Shown piece after piece: positions 32,215 through 41,776 of a stretch of 64,000 bases of DNA. This stretch comes from Streptomyces sp. LBL (GTDB taxonomy: Bacteria; Actinomycetota; Actinomycetes; Streptomycetales; Streptomycetaceae): the NCBI RefSeq assembly GCF_029893585.1, contig NZ_JARXYX010000005.1, forward strand, positions 124,001 through 188,000, in the 5' to 3' direction. Numbering within the stretch: the stretch's first letter is position 1; each line of letters starts with the position of its first letter. Under the pieces are notes generated by a model that ran no database searches, was not told the DNA's origin, and was given only the letters and a program-made list of their open reading frames with translations. Made by a program: the position numbers and the translations under genes.

Positions 32215-33067
32215 AGGGCGAGGCGTTCTGCTGAGCCAGCAGTTCCCTGAAGTCCCCGGTGTCGTCGGCGGGCGGCTTCTTCGCCAGGACCCGCACGCCG
32301 TAGTCGCTGTAGTGGGCGCTCTGGGTCAGCTCGCCGGCCGCCGTCCGGCTCTTCTCGACCTTCTTGACCAGCAGGTCCCGGTCGTCGACCCAGATGTCGA
32401 CGGTCTCGGCGGTGACGCCGGCCTCCTGGAGCTGCTTCCTCAGCCGGGAGTCGGCGACCTCGCTCACCGCCACCGTGCCGGAGTAGTGCGTGGTGGTCCG
32501 CCCGCCGACCTTCTCCTCCCCCACCCTGCGCACGTCCTCCGAGTCCAGCAGCAGCTTCACCGACTGGTTCGGCGTGGTGTTGCGCATCTGGTCGGCGAAG
32601 TTCGCGTTCGCGCCGCCGGCGAGGGCCGCGAGATCCCCGTACGCGTACTTGATCCAGTGCTTGCCGCCGGCCTTCTCGGCGAACGCGTCGCCCATCCGCG
32701 CGTAGTAGGCGTCGGCCAGGTAGCGGGCCTCCATCGAGGTGATACCGAGCGCGCGCATCGTCTCGGCCGCCGTGCCGCCCGTGTACGTGATGGTGAGGGT
32801 GCCGGTGAGGCCGTCGCCCCAGCCGAGGGCGCCGTCGGCCTTCACGGACAGCTGGGTGCCCATGACCGTCGTGGACCGTATCCGGGCCGACTCGGCGCGG
32901 TCCGTGGACCGTTCGGCGGAGCGCAGGGCCGTCAGGGAGGCGGTGCTCGCCCCGCGGCTGCCCTCGGGCTTGGCGGAGGACTCGGACGAGGTGCAGGAGT
33001 CTGTCCCCGTGAGCGTCGCCGTCAGCACGCCCGCGAGGGCGAGGTGGCGCCCGTTCGTGCACTTCAT
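32210..33067 (-). CDS. Putative lipoprotein, related to neighbour
   Basis: 285 residues. A hydrophobic N-terminus ends in TGTDSC (weak lipobox), followed by a beta-rich domain with the same strand pattern as the gene at 31204 (VGEEKVGGRTTTHYSGTV against [18 protein letters not shown]). This suggests tandem duplication and divergence. It probably sits on the outer face of the membrane. The start ATG at 33067 has GGGGG nearby. Function unknown. Confidence 0.78.
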   Translation of the reverse strand: MKCTNGRHLALAGVLTATLTGTDSCTSSESSAKPEGSRGASTASLTALRSAERSTDRAESARIRSTTVMGTQLSVKADGALGWGDGLTGTLTITYTGGTAAETMRALGITSMEARYLADAYYARMGDAFAEKAGGKHWIKYAYGDLAALAGGANANFADQMRNTTPNQSVKLLLDSEDVRRVGEEKVGGRTTTHYSGTVAVSEVADSRLRKQLQEAGVTAETVDIWVDDRDLLVKKVEKSRTAAGELTQSAHYSDYGVRVLAKKPPADDTGDFRELLAQQNASPS

Positions 33068-33131
33068 ACGTCCCCCTGTGCCGTTGCCCGTGTCCGCACG
33101 CTAACCCAGGGCACGACACCCGCACATGGGA

Positions 33132-33168
33132 ACGGGCCCCGCCCCCGGGAAGGAGGTGCGGGGCCCGT
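33132..33168 (-). terminator. rplA terminator
   Basis: ACGGGCCCCGC (33132-33142) pairs perfectly with GCGGGGCCCGT (33158-33168), about 40 bases past the rplA stop. Confidence 0.82.
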
Positions 33169-33208
33169 CGCCGACTGTGGCGAGCCGGAGCCGTCAGGCT
33201 CGGTCCGA

Positions 33209-33934
33209 TCAGACAGCCGCCGGGTCCTCCTCGACGAGGAGGTTGCGGGTGCGGTTCGAGTCGAGCTGGATGCCGGGGCCGATCGTGGTGCTGAGCACGG
33301 CCTTCTTGATGTAGCGACCCTTGGCGGCGGACGGCTTCAGGCGGAGGATCTCCTCCAGGGCCGCGCCGTAGTTCTCCACCAGCTGGGTGTCGTCGAAGGA
33401 CGACTTGCCGATGATGAAGTGCAGGTTCGAGTGCTTGTCGACGCGGAACTCGATCTTGCCGCCCTTGATCTCGGTCACGGCCTTGACCACGTCCGGGGTC
33501 ACGGTGCCGGTCTTCGGGTTCGGCATCAGACCACGCGGGCCGAGGACGCGGCCGAGGCGGCCGACCTTGCCCATGAGGTCCGGGGTGGCGACGACGGCGT
33601 CGAAGTCCAGACGGCCCTTCGCCACCTCGTCGATGAGCTCGTCGGAGCCGACGATGTCGGCGCCCGCGGCGGTCGCGGCCTCGGCACGGTCACCGGTCGC
33701 GAAGACCAGGACCCGGGCGGTCTTACCGGTGCCGTGCGGGAGGTTCACGGTGCCACGGACCATCTGATCGGCCTTGCGCGGGTCGACACCCAGACGGAAG
33801 GCGACCTCGACGGTGCCGTCGAACTTGGACGTGGAGGTCTCCTTGGCGAGACGGACGGCCTCGAGCGGGGCGTACAGCTTCTCCCGGTCGATCTTGGCGT
33901 CCGCAGCGCGGAGAGCCTTGCTGCGCTTGCTCAC
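33209..33934 (-). CDS. rplA: 50S ribosomal protein L1
   Basis: 241 residues, full length. Forms the mobile L1 stalk involved in E-site tRNA release and represses the L11 operon in E. coli. Begins [21 protein letters not shown]; conserved [15 protein letters not shown] segment present. 95 bases after rplK. Confidence 0.98.
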   Translation of the reverse strand: MSKRSKALRAADAKIDREKLYAPLEAVRLAKETSTSKFDGTVEVAFRLGVDPRKADQMVRGTVNLPHGTGKTARVLVFATGDRAEAATAAGADIVGSDELIDEVAKGRLDFDAVVATPDLMGKVGRLGRVLGPRGLMPNPKTGTVTPDVVKAVTEIKGGKIEFRVDKHSNLHFIIGKSSFDDTQLVENYGAALEEILRLKPSAAKGRYIKKAVLSTTIGPGIQLDSNRTRNLLVEEDPAAV

Positions 33935-34029
33935 AACTGCTCCTGGGGGTTCTGAAGGAGGCGTGGTACGGGCCGAGCAGGCCCTGCCACGTGCGGCTTC
34001 TCAGCCGCATGGTTCTACGAAGGTGCGGT

Positions 34030-34464
34030 TCAGCCCTCGACCGTGATGCCCATGGAACGGGCGGTGCCGGCGATGATCTTCGACGCGGCGTCCAGATCGT
34101 TGGCGTTCAGGTCGGGAAGCTTGGTCGTGGCGATCTCACGGACCTGCGCCTCGGTGATCTTGGCGACCTTGGTCTTGTGCGGCTCGCCCGAGCCCTTCTC
34201 GACACCGGCGGCCTTGAGGATCATCTTCGCGGCCGGCGGCGTCTTGGTGATGAAGGTGAAGGAGCGGTCCTCGTAGACCGTGATCTCCACCGGGATCACC
34301 CAGCCACGCTGCGACTCGGTCGCGGCGTTGTAGGCCTTGCAGAACTCCATGATGTTGACGCCGTGCTGACCGAGCGCGGGGCCGACCGGCGGGGCCGGGT
34401 TCGCCGCACCGGCGTTGATCTGGAGCTTGATGAGCCCCGTGACCTTCTTCTTCTTGGGAGGCAT
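34030..34464 (-). CDS. rplK: 50S ribosomal protein L11
   Basis: 144 residues. GTPase-associated centre protein needed for RelA activation and, with rRNA, the thiostrepton site. Starts [19 protein letters not shown]; the proline helix ([15 protein letters not shown]) is intact. The ATG at 34464 has a GAAAGGA site before it; upstream in-frame starts give unrelated residues. A probable promoter lies about 70 bases upstream. Confidence 0.98.
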
Positions 34465-34535
34465 GGCTCTCCGGGTCCTTTCGAATCGGGTGCGCCTCCG
34501 CCCGGGTCGCGTCCCGGATGAAGGCATACCGCACA

Positions 34536-34564
34536 ACGATAACGGGTATAGATGCGCGGCCAAA
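34536..34564 (-). promoter_or_regulatory. Probable rplK promoter
   Basis: Minus strand TTTGGC (34559-34564), 17-base spacer, TATCGT (34536-34541), predicted start near 34529. It lies directly after the nusG terminator, so rplKA appear to have their own promoter. Confidence 0.5.
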
Positions 34565-34606
34565 AACCGAGCAGGTCAGACAGGCTTTGACAGCCCGTCT
34601 GACCTG
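34562..34606 (-). terminator. nusG terminator with T run
   Basis: A 15-base arm (34572-34586) pairs with 34592-34606 with one mismatch around TTGAC; on the minus strand the stem is followed shortly by TTTTT. This is a classical intrinsic terminator. Confidence 0.88.
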
Positions 34607-34670
34607 GTCGGAAGCGTTGGTCCAGAAGCCCTTCGGAGGTCTGGTTCCTGGAGGGCTGGTCCCTGGAGGG

Positions 34671-35591
34671 CTAGTTCTTCTGGATCTGGTCGAAGGACAG
34701 CTCGACCGGCGTCTCTCGACCGAAGATCTCCACGAGACCCTTGACCTTCTTCGAGTCGGCGTTGATCTCGTTGATGGTCGCCTGCAGCGTGGCGAACGGG
34801 CCGTCGGTGACGGTGACCGAGTCGCCCACCTCGAAGTCCAGCACCTGGACCTCGACCTTGCGGGCCGGAGCGGGCCTGCCTTCGGCCTCGGCGGCGTCGC
34901 GAGCGGCCTTCTCCTCGGCCTCCGGGGCGAGCATCTTGACGATCTCGTCCAGGGTCAGCGGGTAGGGGTCGTAGGCGTTGCCCACGAAGCCGGTGACGCC
35001 GGGGGTGTTGCGGACGACGCCCCAGGACTCGTTCGTCAGGTCCATGCGCACCAGTACGTAGCCGGGGAGCTTGTTCTGACGGATGGTCTTGCGCTCGCCG
35101 TTCTTGATCTGCGCGACCTCTTCCTGCGGCACCTCTGCCTGGAAGATGTAGTCCTCGACGTTCAGGGAGACCGCGCGCTGCTCCAGGTTGGTCTTCACGC
35201 GGTTCTCGTAGCCGGCGTACGTGTGGATGACGTACCACTCGCCGGGGAGGGCGCGCAGTTCCTCGCGCAGGGCGGTGACAGGGTCGACGGGCTCGGCGGC
35301 CGGCTCTTCTTCCTCGACCGGCTCTTCGCCCTCGACCGGCTCTTCGTCCTCCGCCTCGTCCGCTCCCTCGGCGTCGTCGTCGGTGCCCTCGGCGGCGTCG
35401 CCGTCCTCGTCCTCGGCGGCGTCCTCGGCGTGGAGCGCGGCTTCCTCAGCGGGCTCGCCCGCCTCGGCGTCGGCAGCCTCGACCTCGTCCAGGTCCTCGT
35501 CCGCGCCCTCGACGATGTCGAGCTCGTCATCCACGGACTCGACGTCCTGTCCGTGTGGCTCGATGGCGTCGTTCAGGTTCTGGTCAGACAC
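34671..35591 (-). CDS. nusG: Transcription termination/antitermination factor NusG
   Basis: 306 residues. Binds RNA polymerase and couples it to S10 or Rho. Residues 1 to ~100 are a very acidic extension ([32 protein letters not shown]) typical of Streptomyces. The NGN domain follows ([32 protein letters not shown]), and a C-terminal KOW domain ([19 protein letters not shown]). An insertion of ~30 charged residues separates NGN and KOW. It lies 81 bases after secE. Confidence 0.97.
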   Translation of the reverse strand: MSDQNLNDAIEPHGQDVESVDDELDIVEGADEDLDEVEAADAEAGEPAEEAALHAEDAAEDEDGDAAEGTDDDAEGADEAEDEEPVEGEEPVEEEEPAAEPVDPVTALREELRALPGEWYVIHTYAGYENRVKTNLEQRAVSLNVEDYIFQAEVPQEEVAQIKNGERKTIRQNKLPGYVLVRMDLTNESWGVVRNTPGVTGFVGNAYDPYPLTLDEIVKMLAPEAEEKAARDAAEAEGRPAPARKVEVQVLDFEVGDSVTVTDGPFATLQATINEINADSKKVKGLVEIFGRETPVELSFDQIQKN

Positions 35592-35634
35592 GGTGGCTGC
35601 TTCTTCCTGGATACATAGGGGTGGAACATGCGAA

Positions 35635-35662
35635 AAGGGGCGCCGGTAACCGCGGCGCCCTT
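35635..35662 (-). terminator. secE-nusG intergenic terminator or attenuator
   Basis: AAGGGGCGCCG pairs with CGGCGCCCTT across GTAACCG with one bulge, and on the minus strand is followed by TTTTC. It is likely partial, because nusG is otherwise co-directional with secE. Confidence 0.55.
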
Positions 35663-35672
35663 CGCTCCGTGC

Positions 35673-35957
35673 TCAGCCGAATACGTACTTGGCCGCGTGG
35701 TTGAGCCCATAGTCAATCACGGTCACCAGGCCGATCATCACGATCACGAAGACGATCACCACGGTCGTGTACGTCGTCAGCTGCCCGCGCGACGGCCAGA
35801 CGACCTTGCGGAGCTCCGCGACGATCTGGCGGTAGAACAATGCGAGACGCTTCAGCGGGCCCTTCTTGGCTCGCTTGCCGCCCTTACGAGTCTTCTTCGA
35901 CTCCGGCGCCTCGTCCTGGGCGTCAGGCGTGTCGATGGAGCCCACGGCGTCCGCCAT
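35673..35957 (-). CDS. secE: Preprotein translocase subunit SecE
   Basis: 94 residues. Essential clamp of the SecYEG channel. A charged N-terminus (KKTRKGGKRAKKG), the conserved amphipathic segment YRQIVAELRKVVWPSRGQL, then a single membrane helix (VVIVFVIVMIGLVTVIDYG). The single-helix form is normal for actinomycetes. tRNA-Trp lies upstream. Confidence 0.97.
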   Translation of the reverse strand: MADAVGSIDTPDAQDEAPESKKTRKGGKRAKKGPLKRLALFYRQIVAELRKVVWPSRGQLTTYTTVVIVFVIVMIGLVTVIDYGLNHAAKYVFG

Positions 35958-36069
35958 TCGTCCTCACCTGTTCCCGGGTCGTGGCCGTGCCGCGCCCGGT
36001 CTGAGCCGCACGGCGGTGCATTACTGTACGTACATGCGCGCACACATCCTGGCGAAGGTGCGTGTATAG

Positions 36070-36142
36070 CAGGGCCGGAGGGACTTGAACCCCCAACCGC
36101 TGGTTTTGGAGACCAGTGCTCTACCAATTGAGCTACGACCCT
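36070..36142 (-). tRNA. tRNA-Trp (CCA anticodon)
   Basis: 73-base cloverleaf: acceptor AGGGTCG/CGGCCCT, D arm GCTCAATTGGTAGAGC, anticodon arm CTGGT-CTCCAAA-ACCAG (anticodon CCA), T arm GGGGG-TTCAAGT-CCCTC. The 3' CCA is not encoded. Its place before secE is the conserved actinobacterial arrangement. Confidence 0.97.
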
Positions 36143-36391
36143 TTGTGTGTCCCCCAACGTACCGCATCCGACCGAATGCTCGGTGTGCACCGGTCGAGCG
36201 CAGCCCGGTGAAGGCCAACGAGGTGAGAGTGTACGTGTTCCACGGCCGGTCGTCGAACAGAAAGCGCCCGTAGGGGCGTTGTCCACGGAAGATCGCCCAG
36301 CGTGCGGCCCGAATCCGGATGGTTGTTCAGCGCTTGTTCAGTCCGTGAAACCCATGTGCCGGGCAGGTTTCCGGTCTGAAACGATGGGCCC

Positions 36392-37618
36392 ATGAGCCCT
36401 GCAACCCCTCCCACCGAGCGCCGGGTCTCCGCCCGAGTCGGCGCGATCTCCGAATCCGCCACTCTCGCTGTGGACGCCAAGGCCAAGGCCCTCAAGGCCG
36501 CCGGGCGGCCGGTGATCGGCTTCGGCGCCGGTGAGCCCGACTTCCCGACCCCGGACTACATCGTCGAGGCGGCCGTCGAGGCCTGCAAGAACCCGAAGTA
36601 CCACCGCTACACCCCGGCGGGCGGTCTGCCCGAGCTGAAGGCCGCGATCGTCGCGAAGACGCTGCGTGACTCGAACTACGAGGTCGACGCGTCGCAGATC
36701 CTCGTCACCAACGGCGGCAAGCAGGCCATCTACGAGGCCTTCGCCGCGATCCTCGACCCGGGCGACGAGGTCATCGTCCCGGCGCCGTACTGGACGACGT
36801 ACCCGGAGTCGATCCGGCTGGCCGGCGGTGTCCCGGTGGAGGTCGTCGCGGACGAGACGACCGGCTACCGGGTCTCCGTCGAGCAGCTGGAGGCGGCCCG
36901 CACCGAGAAGACGAAGGTCGTCCTCTTCGTGTCGCCGTCGAACCCGACCGGCGCCGTCTACAGCGGGGCCGAGGCCGAGGCGATCGGCCGCTGGGCCGTC
37001 GAGCACGGCCTGTGGGTGCTGACCGACGAGATCTACGAGCACCTGGTCTACGGCGACGCGACGTTCACCTCGCTGCCCGCGATCCTGCCGGAGCTGCGTG
37101 ACAAGTGCATCGTCGTCAACGGCGTCGCGAAGACGTACGCGATGACGGGCTGGCGGGTCGGCTGGATCATCGGCCCGAAGGACGTGGTGAAGGCCGCGAC
37201 GAACCTTCAGTCGCACGCCACGTCGAACGTGTCGAACGTGGCCCAGGTCGCGGCGCTGGCCGCCGTGTCGGGTGGTCTGGACGCCGTCGCGGAGATGCGT
37301 GAGGCCTTCGACCGCCGCCGCAAGACCGTCGTGCGCATGCTCAACGAGATCGACGGCGTGATCTGCCCTGAGCCCGAGGGCGCGTTCTACGCCTACCCCT
37401 CGGTGAAGGCGCTGATCGGCAAGGAGATCCGCGGCAAGCGGCCGCAGGACACGGTCGAGCTGGCCGCGCTGATCCTGGAGGAGGCCGAGGTCGCGGTCGT
37501 TCCGGGCGAGGCTTTCGGTACGCCGGGGTACCTGCGGCTGTCGTACGCGCTAGGCGACGAGGACCTCGTCGAGGGCGTGAGCCGGATCCAGAAGCTCCTG
37601 GCGGAGGCGCAGGACTGA
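36392..37618 (+). CDS. aspC: PLP-dependent aminotransferase (aspartate aminotransferase-like)
   Basis: 408 residues, class I fold-type aminotransferase. Substrate and PLP features: [44 protein letters not shown] and the Schiff-base lysine in [16 protein letters not shown]; the C-terminal YLRLSYA arginine is present. It most likely transfers amino groups between aspartate and 2-oxoglutarate. The start ATG at 36392 fits the family N-terminus. Faces away from secE/tRNA-Trp, so it has its own promoter in 36143-36391, where I see no clear -35/-10. Confidence 0.93.
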   Translation: MSPATPPTERRVSARVGAISESATLAVDAKAKALKAAGRPVIGFGAGEPDFPTPDYIVEAAVEACKNPKYHRYTPAGGLPELKAAIVAKTLRDSNYEVDASQILVTNGGKQAIYEAFAAILDPGDEVIVPAPYWTTYPESIRLAGGVPVEVVADETTGYRVSVEQLEAARTEKTKVVLFVSPSNPTGAVYSGAEAEAIGRWAVEHGLWVLTDEIYEHLVYGDATFTSLPAILPELRDKCIVVNGVAKTYAMTGWRVGWIIGPKDVVKAATNLQSHATSNVSNVAQVAALAAVSGGLDAVAEMREAFDRRRKTVVRMLNEIDGVICPEPEGAFYAYPSVKALIGKEIRGKRPQDTVELAALILEEAEVAVVPGEAFGTPGYLRLSYALGDEDLVEGVSRIQKLLAEAQD

Positions 37619-37637
37619 GTTCCGTACCGTCCCTCAC

Positions 37638-37679
37638 AGGGCCTTGCCTACGGATTTTCGTAGGTGGGGCCCTGTTTTC
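37638..37679 (+). terminator. Aminotransferase terminator with T run
   Basis: CAGGGCCTTGCCTACG (37638-37653) pairs with CGTAGGTGGGGCCCTG (37660-37675) around GATTTT, followed by TTTT. A partial copy of the right arm recurs after it (37698-37713). Confidence 0.92.
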
Positions 37680-37793
37680 TCGTGAGCGAGTCCCGGTTTT
37701 TTCGTAGGTGGGGCGCTGCTTTGTTTGTGCGAGCAAGACCACTAAAGGGGAAAGCGCTACCGGTGGGGCCGGGACGTACGGCAGGATCTTCGA

Positions 37794-38834
37794 ATGGAGC
37801 GTGTACGTGATGTCTCTGAGCTGCCCAAAGCCCATCTGCACCTGCACTTCACCGGGTCGATGCGGCCCACCACCCTGCTGGAGCTGGCCGACAAGTACGG
37901 CGTGCGCCTGCCCGAGGCGCTCACGGATGCGCTGACCCGCGGGGAGTCGCCGAAGTTGCGGGCCACGGACGAGCGGGGCTGGTTCCGCTTCCAGCGGTTG
38001 TACGACGCGGCGCGGTCCTGCCTCAGAGAGCCCGAGGACATCCAGCGTCTGGTGCGGGAGGCGGCCGAGGAGGACGTGCGGGACGGCTCGGGCTGGCTGG
38101 AGATCCAGGTGGACCCGACGTCGTACGCCCCGCGCCTGGGCGGGCTGATCCCGGCGCTGGAGATCATCCTGGACGCGGTGGACTCGGCGATGCGGGAGAC
38201 CGGGCTCGGGATGCGGGTCCTGATCGCGGCGAACCGTATGAAGCATCCGCTGGATGCGCGGACGCTGGCCCGGCTGGCGGTGCGGTACGCGGACCGCGGG
38301 GTGGTCGGCTTCGGTCTGTCGAACGACGAGCGCCGGGGCATGGCGCGGGACTTCGACCGCGCGTTCGCGATCGCGCGGGAGGGCGGCCTCTTGTCGGCCC
38401 CGCACGGCGGTGAGCTGACCGGTCCGGCGTCGGTACGGGACTGTCTCGACGACCTGCACGCGCACCGCATCGGCCACGGCGTGCGGGCGGCGGAGGACCC
38501 GCGGCTGCTGAAGCGCCTCGCGGACCGGGGCGTGACATGCGAGGTGTGTCCGGCGTCGAACGTGGCCCTGGGTGTCTACGAGAAGCCGGAGGACATCCCT
38601 CTGCGCACCCTCTTCGAAGCGGGCGTCCCCATGGCCCTGGGCGCCGACGACCCCCTCCTGTTCGGCTCCCGGCTGGCGGCCCAGTACGCGATCGCACGAG
38701 AGCACCACGGTTTCACGGACCAGGAACTGGCGGAACTGGCGCGGCAGTCGGTACGGGCCTCGGCGGCGCCTGAGGACGTGCGGGCCAAGCTGTTGTCGGG
38801 GGTCGACGACTGGCTCAGCGGGTCGCCCACGTGA
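37794..38834 (+). CDS. add: Adenosine deaminase family protein
   Basis: 346 residues, amidohydrolase TIM barrel. Zinc and substrate motifs: KAHLHLHFTGS (the two His of HxH), APHGGE (His and Glu), RIGHGVRA, CPASNVALGV and LGADDPLLFG (Asp pair). It deaminates adenosine (or a related purine/aminodeoxyfutalosine) to inosine in purine salvage. Starts MERVRDVSELPKAHLHLH. The substrate cannot be fixed from sequence alone. Confidence 0.9.
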   Translation: MERVRDVSELPKAHLHLHFTGSMRPTTLLELADKYGVRLPEALTDALTRGESPKLRATDERGWFRFQRLYDAARSCLREPEDIQRLVREAAEEDVRDGSGWLEIQVDPTSYAPRLGGLIPALEIILDAVDSAMRETGLGMRVLIAANRMKHPLDARTLARLAVRYADRGVVGFGLSNDERRGMARDFDRAFAIAREGGLLSAPHGGELTGPASVRDCLDDLHAHRIGHGVRAAEDPRLLKRLADRGVTCEVCPASNVALGVYEKPEDIPLRTLFEAGVPMALGADDPLLFGSRLAAQYAIAREHHGFTDQELAELARQSVRASAAPEDVRAKLLSGVDDWLSGSPT

Positions 38835-38915
38835 GGTGAGGGCGGGTGAGTGGGAGTGGAGCGGGAGTGGAGCGGGGCCGGCTAGAGGGGGTGGGAGTGG
38901 TGCCGGCCCGTGGCC

Positions 38916-39971
38916 TCAGAGGCTGACGCCGACCGTGACCGGCTCGTTGACCAGGGTGACGCCGAAGGCTTCGTGGACGCCTGTCACGACCTCGCGGGCC
39001 AGGGCGAGGAGGTCTTCCGTAGTGGCCGTGCCGCGGTTGGTGAGGGCGAGGGTGTGCTTGGTGGAGATGCGGGCGGGACCCGTGCCGTAGCCCTTGGTGA
39101 AGCCGGCCTTGTCGATGAGCCAGGCGGCGGAGGTCTTCGTGTGGCCCTCCCCCGCGGGGTACGCGGGCGGCTCGACGTCTGTGCCCAGTCGCTGCTTCAC
39201 GCGCGCGTGGAAGGCGCCGAACTCGTCATCGGTGAGGATCGGGTTGGTGAAGAAGGAACCGGCGGACCAGGTGTCGTGGTCCTCGGGGTCCAGAACCATG
39301 CCCTTGCCGGAGCGCAGTTTGAGGACGGTCTCGCGGGCCGCGTCCAGGGGGGCGCGGTCGCCGGGCTCGACGCCGAGGGCGCGAGCGGTCTCGGCGTACT
39401 TGATCGGGCCGGAGAGACCGTCGGCGTCTTCCAGGGCGAAGCGGACGCGCAGGACGACATAGCGCTGCGGGTCGGCCTTGAAGCGGCTGTGGCGGTAGGA
39501 GAAGGCGCACTGCTCGTTGGTGAGGGTGACCGTGTCGTGGGTGGTGCGGTCGTAGGCGACCACTTCGGTGATCGTCGAAGAGACCTCCTGGCCGTAGGCG
39601 CCGACGTTCTGGATGGGGGTCGCGCCGGCCGAGCCGGGGATGCCGGCGAGGCACTCGACGCCGGCGAGTCCTTGTTCGACGGTGCGGGCGACAGCGTCGG
39701 TCCACACCTCGCCTGCGGCGAGCTCCAGGTGGGTGCCGTGAAGGGTGAAGCCTTTGGTGGCGATGACGAGTGCGGTGCCTTCGAAGCCCTGGTCGCCGAT
39801 GACCAGGTTGGAGCCGCCGCCGATGAGGAGAAGCGGGGTTCCGGTGTCGTCGGCCTCGCGGACGGCTGCGATCACCTCGGCGTCGGTCGTCGCGGTGACC
39901 AGCCGGGTCGCGGGGCCACCCAGCCGGAAGGTGGTCAGTGGGGCGAGGAGGGCGTCGTGGAGTACCTGCAC
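38916..39971 (-). CDS. murB: UDP-N-acetylmuramate dehydrogenase
   Basis: 351 residues from the GTG at 39969-39971. FAD enzyme that reduces UDP-GlcNAc-enolpyruvate to UDP-MurNAc in peptidoglycan synthesis. FAD-binding motifs: PLLLIGGGSNLVI and GIPGSAGATPIQNVGAYGQEV. The type I-like loop YRHSRFK and C-terminal SAAWLIDKAGFTKG follow. An in-frame extension upstream is Pro/His-rich and rejected. It converges with the deaminase gene. Confidence 0.95.
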   Translation of the reverse strand: MQVLHDALLAPLTTFRLGGPATRLVTATTDAEVIAAVREADDTGTPLLLIGGGSNLVIGDQGFEGTALVIATKGFTLHGTHLELAAGEVWTDAVARTVEQGLAGVECLAGIPGSAGATPIQNVGAYGQEVSSTITEVVAYDRTTHDTVTLTNEQCAFSYRHSRFKADPQRYVVLRVRFALEDADGLSGPIKYAETARALGVEPGDRAPLDAARETVLKLRSGKGMVLDPEDHDTWSAGSFFTNPILTDDEFGAFHARVKQRLGTDVEPPAYPAGEGHTKTSAAWLIDKAGFTKGYGTGPARISTKHTLALTNRGTATTEDLLALAREVVTGVHEAFGVTLVNEPVTVGVSL

Positions 39972-40149
39972 GCGCTCAAGACTACGAGACGGGTGCGTGA
40001 GGGTCGGTGGGGGCGGGGCGGGTTGGGGTGGGGTGGGGTGCGGGTGTCTGCGGCGCCTGTGGGGGTGCGGTGGGGGTACGCGGGGGTGTGCATAGCGCCT
40101 GTGGGTGGGGAGCGAGGTCCAGGGCTTGGGCGGGAGCTTGGGGCATGCC

Positions 40150-40182
40150 GAAACGGCCCCGCCTGTTCGGCGGGGCCGTTTC
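40150..40182 (-). terminator. MFS transporter terminator
   Basis: GAAACGGCCCCGCC (40150-40163) pairs perfectly with 40169-40182 around TGTTC, just after the transporter stop. Confidence 0.9.
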
Positions 40183-40188
40183 ATGGGG

Positions 40189-41643
40189 TCAGCCGGAGAC
40201 TGTTTCGAGCGTGGGCTCAGGCTTCGGGGCCGACTCGGAAGACGTCGGAGACTGAGGCGGTACGGGGTGGCGTCGACCCGGGATCAGCAAGGCGGCGACT
40301 CCCGCGAGAGCGACCAGGGCCGCCCCCGTGACCAGCGCCGGCCGGAGCCCGTCCACGAAGGCCTGCCCGCTCTCGTAGCCGCCCTGGGCTGAGAAGACCG
40401 ACGCCATGATGGCGATACCGAGGGCGCCACCGATCTCGCGCAGGGCGTTGTTCGCGCCGGAGGCGATGCCCTGTTCGTGGGGGCGAACGCTGGACATCAC
40501 CAGGTTGGAGGCGGGCGCGAAGAAGAGGGCCATGCCGATGCCGCTCATGATCAGGCCGGGGAGTTGGCTGGCGTAGGACGCGTCCGCGGTGGCCACGGAG
40601 GCCATGTAGCCGAGTCCTGCCGCCTGGAGGAAGAGGCCCGCGGCGACGACCGGACGGCCGCCGATGCGGTCGGAGAGGATGCCGGCGATCGGGGCGACCA
40701 GCATCGGCATACCGGTCCAGGGCAGCATCCGCAGCCCCGCCTCCGTGGGTGAGTAGCCGAGCACGCCCTGCATGTACTGGCTGAGCAGGAAGATCGAGCC
40801 GAACATCCCGAGGAACATCAGCAGGCTCGCCGCGTTGATCCCGGAGAAGGCGCGGGAGCGGAACAGCCGCATCGGCAGCATGGGGTTCTTGGCGCGGGTG
40901 CTGTAGAGCACGAACGCGACCAGCAGCGCACCTCCGGTGAGCAGGCCCGTCAGCACCAGGGGATTGGTCCAGCCCTCGGCGGGGCTGCGGACAAGGCCGT
41001 ACACGATGCCGAACAGACCACCGCTGGCGAGCAGCGTGCCGGGGATGTCGAGCCGGGCGCCGGTGCCGTACGACTCGGCGAGGCGCAGTCGGGCGAGCGG
41101 CAGCAGGACGATGCCCAGCGGCACGTTCAGCCAGAAGATCCACTGCCACGATATGTGTTCGGTGAGGCTGCCGCCGATCAGTGGACCGGAGGCGACCGCG
41201 AGTCCGTTGACGGCGCCCCAGATGCCGTACGCCATCCCGCGTTTGGCGGCGGGCACGGCGGCCGTCAGCAGGGTGAGGGTCAGGGGCATCATGATCGCCG
41301 CACCGACGCCCTGGATCGCCCGGGCGGCGATGAGGGAGTCGATGCCGGGCGCCAGGGCCGCGGCAGCGGACGAGACGGTGAAGACCGTGATGCCGACGAG
41401 GAAGAGCCGGCGTCGCCCGAAGCGGTCACCGAGGGCCGCGCCGAACATGAGGAGGACGGCGAAGGTGAGGGTGTAGGCGCTCACCGTCCATTCCAGGTCG
41501 TGCAGTGCTCCGCCGAGATCTTCGCGGATGGAGGGCAGGGCGGTGGTGACGACGAGGTTGTCCAGGGCCGCCATGAATCCGGCGACGCTGGTGATGACGA
41601 GTGCCCAGGCCGCTCCCCCGCGGCTTGAGATCTGCTGTGACAT
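40189..41643 (-). CDS. MFS drug/proton antiporter, DHA2 (EmrB/QacA) family
   Basis: 484 residues with about 14 membrane segments. Motif A is GDRFGRRRLF, motif C-like GVGAAIMMPLTLTLL, and the DHA2 N-terminal signature is MAALDNLVVTTALPSI. It should export hydrophobic drugs or toxic metabolites using the proton gradient. The ATG at 41643 follows GGGGGAG; an ATG seven codons upstream is less likely. It lies 133 bases after a TetR gene on the same strand, with an operator-like repeat between. Confidence 0.93.
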   Translation of the reverse strand: MSQQISSRGGAAWALVITSVAGFMAALDNLVVTTALPSIREDLGGALHDLEWTVSAYTLTFAVLLMFGAALGDRFGRRRLFLVGITVFTVSSAAAALAPGIDSLIAARAIQGVGAAIMMPLTLTLLTAAVPAAKRGMAYGIWGAVNGLAVASGPLIGGSLTEHISWQWIFWLNVPLGIVLLPLARLRLAESYGTGARLDIPGTLLASGGLFGIVYGLVRSPAEGWTNPLVLTGLLTGGALLVAFVLYSTRAKNPMLPMRLFRSRAFSGINAASLLMFLGMFGSIFLLSQYMQGVLGYSPTEAGLRMLPWTGMPMLVAPIAGILSDRIGGRPVVAAGLFLQAAGLGYMASVATADASYASQLPGLIMSGIGMALFFAPASNLVMSSVRPHEQGIASGANNALREIGGALGIAIMASVFSAQGGYESGQAFVDGLRPALVTGAALVALAGVAALLIPGRRHPVPPQSPTSSESAPKPEPTLETVSG

Positions 41644-41710
41644 GACTCCCCCAGAGGTTGTCACTGATTTATTCGATGGTCGGTGGTTGGCGATCGGTGG
41701 TTGATGATGT

Positions 41711-41732
41711 AGTTAGTTATTGATTACTAAGT
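41711..41732 (-). promoter_or_regulatory. TetR operator copy before the transporter
   Basis: AGTTAGT-N8-ACTAAGT, matching the site before the TetR gene (42353-42376) except for one base in the right arm. It lies about 70 bases upstream of the transporter start. Confidence 0.75.
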
Positions 41733-41776
41733 TTTGTGATCAGAAGAGGAGGAGCGCATCGACATTCCCGCAGGCG

